From the NCBI GenBank assembly GCA_030426865.1, contig JAUHXN010000120.1, forward strand, positions 1-8,432: a stretch of 8,432 nucleotides of DNA, given 5' to 3'. Below are positions 1 through 5,504 of this stretch, in pieces (within the stretch, counting starts at the first letter, position 1; every line of letters starts with the position of its first letter). This DNA is from a bacterium. Lineage in GTDB: Bacteria > Bacteroidota > Ignavibacteria > Kapaibacteriales > UBA2268. The notes below the pieces were generated by a model. That model was not told the origin of the DNA. It made no database searches and saw only the letters and a program-made list of their open reading frames with translations. Both the position numbers and the translations under genes were made by a program.

Positions 1-2823
1 GTTCTTGGATTAGAAGTTGAGGCAGATGCATTCGATATTGATACTGAAGCACCAACGTGTTTCGATATAACTAATAACAATGCTGACATTTATGAAAATG
101 ATTTGAGTGTAACAGTTTCTGTTCAGTTTACAGAAGATATGGCAACATCGCCAAACCCAACATTCCTAATTACAGGTACTACAGAGTTGACTCCTGGTGC
201 TTCGAATTGGAGTGGTGATACATTCACTCAAACATTTACTCATACAGGTGTTGAAGAAGAAACTTCTGCTAAATTTGAAATTGATGGATTTGCAGCGTTA
301 CCAACTGATTTAGCTGGTAATCCTGTTTCTGCCGTATTATGTTCTACTGATGTAGATATTGATACTCGTAAGCCATTAGTTACAAGTGTAGTATTCAGTA
401 CTTCATTAATTACTGAATCAACAACTTCATTAGATGTGACAGTAAACTTTGATGAAGATATGAGTACTCCTCCAACTATAGAATTTAATACACTATTACC
501 TGGTTTATTAACTTACAATAGTGTTTCAAGTACGAGTACATCGTTTACTTATAACTATTCTGTGGCAGATGCTAACTTAGATTTAGATGACATAACTGTT
601 GATGTTGCAATTGGTGAAGATGTTGCAGGTAATGTAATGTTGACTCATACTTCAACTGAGTCATTTGATATTGACCAAGTTGCACCAACAATTACTGATG
701 CAAGTATCAAATCATCTAACAGTATTGATGATCAATACGCTAGAGTTGGACATGATATCATATTAACATTGACTCCAAGTGAAGAACTGAACACAAGTTC
801 GTTTAGTGGAAATATTGCTGGATATAGTATTAATTCTATTTCTGACCAATTTGGGTTAAATGGAACTTACATTCTAACTGTAAGTACAGACCCAGGTGTT
901 TCTGCTGGTTTGGTTACATTCAGTATTGACTACGAAGACGTTAACGGAAATGCTGGAGCAACATTGACTTCTGTAACAGACGCTTCATCTGTAACAGTTG
1001 ACAAAACTGCACCAGTAGGAACAATCGATTTAGCAGGTGGTCAAGCTGACCCTACTTCTGATAGTCCAATAAACTTTGCACTAACATTTAGTGAAGATGT
1101 TTATGGATTAACAGATAGCGACATTGATGTATCTGGTACTGCTGGAGCTACAACAGCTACAGTTACTACGATTAATGCTTCTACATACAATGTTGCTGTT
1201 ACAGGAATGACTGGAAGCGGTACTGTTGTTATTAACTTAGCTGACGGAAAAGTAACAGATATTGCTGCAAACTATAACGTAAATACAGTTCTTACAGATA
1301 ACTCAGTTCAATATGATGTTTCAGGCGCTACAGATGTAGCTGCTGGAGCTAGTGTTGAACCTGCAACCTTATCTTCATTAGTTGATACACAAGGCGAGGC
1401 AGTATTAAACTTCGACTTCGCTGTTACTGATGATGGTGTTGTCCCTGCTGCTGATTTACTAGCTACATTGATTACTGATATCTCAGTTTCTCAAGGAACT
1501 GGTAATGACTTCGGTGATTGGACAACTATACTAGCAGGTGCTGAATTGACTGATGGAACAAACACTGTTTCTGGTACAGTAGGAGCAACTACAATTGCAT
1601 TTACTGGACTAGCACACGGTGCTGGACAAATTGGTGAAGTAGCTGATAACGCGACTAAGACATATACGTTGAAAGTATGGTTATCTGATACACCGACTGG
1701 TGTAATTGATAATATGAACTTAGCATTCAAAGTAAATAGAAGTTCATTCACTGTAGATGGTGCTGGATCTTCATTTGCTGGTGGTGCTGGAACAGATGTT
1801 GAGTCTGGTTCGACTAACAATGCTATTGATGTAGATGCAACTGAGTTGACATTTACTACGACTCCTGCAAATACTGAAATTAACACAAATACTACATTTG
1901 TTATTGATGCAACTGATGAAAATGGTAATAGAGATGTTGACTATGGACCTTCTACGGTTATACTGACAGCAAATCAATCTACTATTTCTTCTGGTGGATC
2001 TGGTACATTGGCGAGTGGTACTTTGACACTTAACACAGTTCAATTTAGTACAGCTTTTGCTAATGATTATGTGACTGCTGCTGATGGAACTCTAACTGAT
2101 GGTGTTAGTGATAACTTCAACATTAAAGAAGAAGAACCTTCAGCAATTACGAACTTATCAGTTGTAAATAGTAGTACTAGTTTTGCGCTATCTTGGACTA
2201 ATCCAGATAGTAAAAACACTCTTATTCTTGCTAAGAAAACGAATAGTTCTTTTGCTTACAGTGATGAAGCAGGTATGGATAACGAAACAGGTTGGCCAGC
2301 CTCTAGTACTGTATTCGGTAATGCAGCATCACCTGCTGACAATGATGTGTATGTTATTTATACAGGAGCAAGTACTTCAGTTACAATGACTAATTTGCAA
2401 AATAATTATACACTTTATTCAGTATCAGCTTATGCTTATGCAGGTGGAATAAATTCTGGAGTACAGAATTTCAATACTAATGAAGCATCAGTAGTATCAT
2501 TTACTTATCCTAAGGAAGTTGATTTTTCTAAGGATATTAAAAATGGTTTGAGTCTTGGTATAGATAATATCACTCCTCAACCTGCTAGTCTGAACAATGT
2601 TGTTTCAATAGAAGTTGAGACAATTGAAGATATGCCATTGACATTAGAACTATACGATAGTAAAGGTCAAAAAATGATGACGTTATTTGAAGGAAGAGAC
2701 TTCAGTGCTGGTGAGACTCCATTCGAGTTCAACCTAGCTAATACAATTTCTTCAGGTCAACATTTCTTACGATTAACTGGTAACGGTCACGTTGTGATTG
2801 CTCCAATTATGATTGTAAAATAA
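1..2823 (+). CDS. Large modular Ig-like surface/secreted protein with T9SS sorting domain (5' partial)
   Basis: The frame is open from the left edge, so the start and any signal peptide lie upstream; 940 codons are visible, ending in TAA. Numbering from the edge, Ig-like beta-sandwich modules are separated by recurring D-I-D-x-x-x-P type linkers near residues 12-18, 119-125, 223-229 and 331-338. The module after residue 338 has the FSEDV...TDSDIDVSG pattern and an alternating-strand ending typical of the bacterial Ig-like Big_12 type. Residues about 440-700 form a different beta-rich region with the DENGNRDVDY signature often seen in Bacteroidota secreted proteins. Residues about 713-815 look like a fibronectin III module. 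Residues 854-940 are a type A T9SS sorting domain. By family knowledge, such proteins cross the outer membrane through T9SS and are anchored or released after the domain is cleaved. No catalytic domain is visible, so adhesion, matrix or structural roles are possible, and an enzyme could lie upstream. The substrate is unknown. Confidence 0.88.
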   Translation, partial: VLGLEVEADAFDIDTEAPTCFDITNNNADIYENDLSVTVSVQFTEDMATSPNPTFLITGTTELTPGASNWSGDTFTQTFTHTGVEEETSAKFEIDGFAALPTDLAGNPVSAVLCSTDVDIDTRKPLVTSVVFSTSLITESTTSLDVTVNFDEDMSTPPTIEFNTLLPGLLTYNSVSSTSTSFTYNYSVADANLDLDDITVDVAIGEDVAGNVMLTHTSTESFDIDQVAPTITDASIKSSNSIDDQYARVGHDIILTLTPSEELNTSSFSGNIAGYSINSISDQFGLNGTYILTVSTDPGVSAGLVTFSIDYEDVNGNAGATLTSVTDASSVTVDKTAPVGTIDLAGGQADPTSDSPINFALTFSEDVYGLTDSDIDVSGTAGATTATVTTINASTYNVAVTGMTGSGTVVINLADGKVTDIAANYNVNTVLTDNSVQYDVSGATDVAAGASVEPATLSSLVDTQGEAVLNFDFAVTDDGVVPAADLLATLITDISVSQGTGNDFGDWTTILAGAELTDGTNTVSGTVGATTIAFTGLAHGAGQIGEVADNATKTYTLKVWLSDTPTGVIDNMNLAFKVNRSSFTVDGAGSSFAGGAGTDVESGSTNNAIDVDATELTFTTTPANTEINTNTTFVIDATDENGNRDVDYGPSTVILTANQSTISSGGSGTLASGTLTLNTVQFSTAFANDYVTAADGTLTDGVSDNFNIKEEEPSAITNLSVVNSSTSFALSWTNPDSKNTLILAKKTNSSFAYSDEAGMDNETGWPASSTVFGNAASPADNDVYVIYTGASTSVTMTNLQNNYTLYSVSAYAYAGGINSGVQNFNTNEASVVSFTYPKEVDFSKDIKNGLSLGIDNITPQPASLNNVVSIEVETIEDMPLTLELYDSKGQKMMTLFEGRDFSAGETPFEFNLANTISSGQHFLRLTGNGHVVIAPIMIVK
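34..1014 (+). repeat. Tandem Ig-like modules marked by DID(T)xxxP linkers
   Basis: Four copies of a short linker recur in frame: DIDTEAP (from 34), DIDTRKP (from 355), DIDQVAP (from 667) and VTVDKTAP (from 991). Spacing is about 104-109 codons, the size of one Ig-like domain plus linker. The first two share the DNA core gatattgatact. The repetition is much stronger at protein-fold level than at DNA level, so the modules are diverged rather than recently duplicated. The first linker sits at the window edge, so at least one more module probably lies upstream. Confidence 0.75.
2560..2820 (+). other. Type IX secretion type A C-terminal sorting domain (coding segment)
   Basis: The last 87 residues of the surface protein follow the standard pattern. 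It opens with ITPQPA (the variant of the usual SPNPA), followed by alternating strands, LELYDSKGQKM (the LYD..G..V core), an AGETPFEFNL turn, SGQHFLRLTGNG (the SGvYfyrl..g core) and a final strand ending in IVK at the C-terminus. In this family the domain targets cargo to the T9SS translocon and is removed by the PorU sortase-like peptidase. This is the best single lineage marker in the window. Confidence 0.9.
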
Positions 2824-2848
2824 TCTGAACTATTAAAGTTTAAAATTC

Positions 2849-2880
2849 AAAACCCCGACATTATATGTTGGGGTTTTTTT
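2849..2880 (+). terminator. Intrinsic terminator after the surface-protein gene
   Basis: A 10-bp stem pairs 2851-2860 (aaccccgaca) with 2866-2875 (tgttggggtt), with one G-T wobble and a 5-base ttata loop. A-T pairs at 2849-2850 with 2876-2877 can extend it. The 3' arm runs into a T tract through 2880. It begins 25 bases after the stop codon and is by far the clearest terminator in the window. It separates the surface-protein gene from the downstream protease gene. Confidence 0.92.
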
Positions 2881-2896
2881 ATTTTATATATCTTTA
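2868..2896 (+). promoter_or_regulatory. Weak candidate promoter for the S41 protease gene
   Basis: The segment tatcttta at 2889-2896 matches the Bacteroidota -7 consensus TAnnTTTG at all fixed positions but the last. It ends 26 bases before the ATG at 2923. A TTG at 2868-2870 is placed 18 bases upstream as a possible -33 element, but it lies inside the terminator stem, which weakens the call. No better box was found in this 99-bp gap. Confidence 0.25.
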
Positions 2897-2922
2897 TCCA
2901 TTCAAATTCGTATATAGTATCT

Positions 2923-4491
2923 ATGAAAAAAATATTAGTTTTATATATTATATTACTTTCCTCAAATTGTTTTGCTGCAATCCCTGATTCAGTAAATGCT
3001 GAGATTAATTCCCAACTCGAGAAGTTTAAAACTCTATTAGAATTTTCTTATGTTTATCATAAGGACAGTATAGAATTGAACAGCAAATCCGAGTCAGCTT
3101 TAAAAGCTTATATGCAAGCTTTAGATAGTAAGTCTTACTATTTTCCTGAAGAACAATATAGGTCGTTAAAAGAGTCTAATACAGGTATTAAAAAGTCATT
3201 AGGTATAACCCAGATAGTTTTTGCTGATACTAGCTATATTTTTAGGGTAGAAAAAGGTAGTTCTGCAGATACGAATGGTATCAAACCAGGTTGGAGAATT
3301 TTAGCTGTTGATGATGTTAGTACAATAGGTTTAGATGAAACAAGCATAAATAAAATAATTAATGATACATCATTAGTAGAGACTAATATAGAATTTCTTG
3401 ATCTGGAAGGAAATATTGAAAGAGTTAAATTGTTTAATTCACCTCATATCACTTCATCTATCGATGCCTCTTTTATGTATAATGATAGTGTAGCTTATAT
3501 AAAATCATTAAAATTTACTGAAGATGCAGGAAATGAATTCGATAATGTTTTAAAAAGTTTTCCTAGAAACTTAAAAGGTGTTATTATTGACTTGCAGAAT
3601 AATCCAGGTGGGGTTCTTACTGCAATTGCGGACGTAATCTCATTATTTTTACCAGAAGGTAAACAGGTTATAAAAACAAAATCAAAGCACCCAGATTTCT
3701 ACTATGATATAAAATCAAAGAAAGATGGAAGTTTTATTGGGTTACCTTTGATACTTATTGTAAATGAGGAAACTGCATCTGCTGCAGAATTATTTGCTGG
3801 AGCAGTACAAGATTATGATTTAGGTTTAGTAATTGGTTATAGAACTTATGGTAAAGGTACTCTTCAAAAACATTGGGAGTTTAAAGATGGTAGTGCTTTT
3901 AGAGTAACTGTAGGAGAATATGTTACACCTTTAGGAAGGAAAGTACAAAAAGAATCTGTAAATGCATTTAGTAATTCTACCCAAACTCTAGATGAAGATT
4001 TGAATGAGCAATTAAGAAATATGTCGATTCCTAAAGATGTGTCTATAGTTAAAAGTACCAAAGGAAGAACACTCATTTCTATTGGTGGCATAATGCCTGA
4101 TACAGTTCTTCAAAAACAAGATGCTAGAACAAAATTAACACAAGTAGCAATACAAAAAAGAGTGTTATTGCGTACAGCATTTGAGATATTTATTTCAGAA
4201 GGAAAATCTGTACTCGCTAATTATCCAGATTTCAAAATTTACTCTAAGAATTTCTTTTTTAACAGTACTATCTCTGAACGAATTAAAAAAAATCTTTTAA
4301 TAGCTTCACTTCAGAACGATGACATGTTTAATAAAGATATTGAATTAATGATAGGTATAGTCAAAGCAAGATTAGGCCAACTCCTATTTAATGATGAAGC
4401 TTATTACTCTACTGAAGCTTATGAAAGTAATGAAGTAAAAAAAGCAATTCAAACTATGCCAGATGCTGAAAAATTAGTTAGGCAAGAATAA
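2923..4491 (+). CDS. S41 family C-terminal processing (tail-specific) peptidase, exported
   Basis: This 522-residue protein is a serine protease of the CtpA/Prc type, expected to act in the periplasm on C-terminal segments of envelope proteins. The N-terminus MKKILVLYIILLSSNCFA looks like a signal peptide, with likely cleavage after A18. A helical region follows (about 22-85), then a PDZ domain (about 88-170, with GSSADTNGIKPGWRIL near 112-127) and the protease core. The core shows DLQNNPGG at 223-230, ETASAAE with nucleophile S286, and YGKGTLQ with general base K311 and Q315. The S+25 and S+29 spacing equals that of CtpB (S309/K334/Q338), so the protein should be active. The later VTPLGRKVQK and GGIMPD motifs are also typical. 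In the usual DLRxNPGG signature the Arg is replaced by Gln225. The C-terminal 130 residues or so are helical and less conserved. No clear ribosome binding site precedes the ATG, as usual in this phylum. The substrate is unknown; the closeness to a T9SS cargo gene is probably incidental. Confidence 0.93.
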   Translation: MKKILVLYIILLSSNCFAAIPDSVNAEINSQLEKFKTLLEFSYVYHKDSIELNSKSESALKAYMQALDSKSYYFPEEQYRSLKESNTGIKKSLGITQIVFADTSYIFRVEKGSSADTNGIKPGWRILAVDDVSTIGLDETSINKIINDTSLVETNIEFLDLEGNIERVKLFNSPHITSSIDASFMYNDSVAYIKSLKFTEDAGNEFDNVLKSFPRNLKGVIIDLQNNPGGVLTAIADVISLFLPEGKQVIKTKSKHPDFYYDIKSKKDGSFIGLPLILIVNEETASAAELFAGAVQDYDLGLVIGYRTYGKGTLQKHWEFKDGSAFRVTVGEYVTPLGRKVQKESVNAFSNSTQTLDEDLNEQLRNMSIPKDVSIVKSTKGRTLISIGGIMPDTVLQKQDARTKLTQVAIQKRVLLRTAFEIFISEGKSVLANYPDFKIYSKNFFFNSTISERIKKNLLIASLQNDDMFNKDIELMIGIVKARLGQLLFNDEAYYSTEAYESNEVKKAIQTMPDAEKLVRQE

Positions 4492-4504
4492 TTTATTATA
4501 TTTG
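4474..4504 (+). promoter_or_regulatory. Candidate Bacteroidota promoter for the ZupT-like gene
   Basis: A perfect TAnnTTTG box (tatatttg, 4497-4504) lies 29 bases before the ATG. A TTAG at 4474-4477, one mismatch from the TTTG -33 consensus, is 19 bases upstream, within the accepted 19-21 spacing. The -33 element lies inside the last codons of the protease gene. This suggests the transporter can be transcribed separately even though only 42 bp separate the two genes. Confidence 0.5.
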
Positions 4505-4533
4505 GAATCCATAACTCAGCAGAAAAGAAAGAA

Positions 4534-5346
4534 ATGTCCGAAAACGTATTATTCGCTTTTTTACTTACATCTTTTGCTGGTCTCTCGACCGGAATTGGAA
4601 GTGCTATTGGATTTTTTTCTAAGAAGACAAATAAAGCATTCTTAGCAGCAACTCTAGGGTTTTCCGCTGGAGCTATGATTTATGTTAGCTTCGTAGAGAT
4701 ATTTTCAAAATCAAAAATTGCATTATCTCATGTTTACGGTGAATATTGGGCGAACTGGTATACAGCTGGTTCCTTTTTCCTTGGTGTTTTAGTTATTCTA
4801 ATTATTGATCGACTCATTCCTTCTTACGAAAACCCTCATGAACCACATAAGATAGAGGAAATGGACACTCTAACTGCCTCTGAAGTAGAGAGAAGAAAAT
4901 TAAAAAGAATGGGTACATTTACTGCTTTGGCAATTGCGATTCATAATTTTCCGGAAGGATTAGCTACTTTTACAGCAGCACTTTCTGACCCTAATCTTGG
5001 AATCTCAATTGCAATTGCAATAGCTATTCATAATATACCTGAAGGAATAGCTGTATCAGTGCCTATTTATTTTTCGACAGGTAGCAGAAAAAAGGCTTTT
5101 TGGTATTCATTTGCTACTGGTTTGACTGAGCCAATAGGAGCATTTATTGGTTATTTATTATTGAAAGATCTTTTCAATGATGTTACTTTTGGAATACTTT
5201 TTGGCGCAGTTGGTGGTATTATGGTATTTATTGCAGTAGATGAACTAATACCTACTGCTAAGAGATATGACTTAGGGCATAAAGCTATTTATGGGCTTGT
5301 TGCAGGAATGATGGTTATGGCTTTTAGTTTACTATTATTTATCTAA
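4534..5346 (+). CDS. zupT: ZIP family divalent metal (zinc) transporter, ZupT-like
   Basis: This 270-residue inner-membrane protein has about eight predicted hydrophobic segments (near 5-27, 33-56, 74-95, 126-150, 156-180, 188-212, 218-238 and 248-270). It carries the two ZIP metal-site motifs: HNFPEG in TM4 (H137, N138, E141) and HNIPEG in TM5 (H166, N167, E170), 29 residues apart. In ZIP proteins these build the binuclear metal site in the pore. The TM3-TM4 loop holds H102 and H105, the usual metal-binding loop position. The stretches SAGAMIYVSFVEI, GSRKKAFW, GLTEPIGA and AVDELIP are close to those I know from E. coli ZupT, and its length (about 257) is similar. The expected role is uptake of zinc and possibly iron, manganese or cobalt. 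The start is the first ATG of the frame, preceded by a purine-rich run (agaaaagaaag) that may serve as a weak ribosome binding site. No Zur-like operator was recognised. No terminator follows. Confidence 0.93.
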   Translation: MSENVLFAFLLTSFAGLSTGIGSAIGFFSKKTNKAFLAATLGFSAGAMIYVSFVEIFSKSKIALSHVYGEYWANWYTAGSFFLGVLVILIIDRLIPSYENPHEPHKIEEMDTLTASEVERRKLKRMGTFTALAIAIHNFPEGLATFTAALSDPNLGISIAIAIAIHNIPEGIAVSVPIYFSTGSRKKAFWYSFATGLTEPIGAFIGYLLLKDLFNDVTFGILFGAVGGIMVFIAVDELIPTAKRYDLGHKAIYGLVAGMMVMAFSLLLFI

Positions 5347-5504
5347 TTAAGAATCTGTAATACTCTTTTGAGAAAATATATTCTATAAACTAAAAAAAAT
5401 TAACTACTCTAATTCGTTATTCTATTCTTGAATAAGACAATTTACACTAAATTCATTATAAAAATAATTTTAACAAGACTATTATTTTTGTTATTTTCTT
5501 ACTT
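5347..5504 (+). promoter_or_regulatory. A/T-rich 158-bp leader region of recQ with candidate promoter boxes
   Basis: This is the longest gene-free stretch, with no convincing hairpin terminator and no small ORF worth calling. A perfect TAnnTTTG box (tatttttg) lies at 5483-5490 but ends only 14 bases before the recQ ATG and has no good -33 partner. An alternative pair is ttta at 5441-5444 and taatttta at 5465-5472, 20 bases apart, each with one mismatch; it would give a leader of about 25 bases. The short palindrome-like agaa...ttct at 5371-5383 is too weak to call. There is no ribosome binding site; the bases just before the ATG are T-rich. Confidence 0.35.

Noticed and set aside
103..105. 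TTG as a start codon for the surface protein
   Set aside because: The same frame is open back to the left edge and its translation (DIDTEAP linker at residues 12-18) clearly belongs to the module array, so the true start lies upstream.
1491..2043. Open minus-strand frames inside the surface-protein gene
   Set aside because: They are antisense to a clearly coding, strongly patterned protein, have low-complexity compositions and match no recognisable domain; they are frame shadows.
2183..2389. A 68-codon plus-strand frame inside the FN3-like region
   Set aside because: It overlaps the main frame completely, has a skewed Leu-rich composition, and the main frame continues intact to the sorting domain.
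2962..2976. Lipobox in the S41 protease signal peptide (Cys16)
   Set aside because: The residues before the cysteine are S-S-N, which do not fit the [LVI][ASTVI][GAS]C consensus; signal peptidase I cleavage after A18 is more likely.
5361..5425. Possible terminator after the ZupT-like gene
   Set aside because: Only short A/T stems (agaa/ttct and taac/gtta) can form, with no GC-rich arm and no following T tract.
5428..5462. Sigma-70-like TTGAAT and TATAAA pair upstream of recQ
   Set aside because: The spacing is about 23 bp, outside the usual range, and Bacteroidota primary sigma factors use a different consensus; A/T richness explains both hits.
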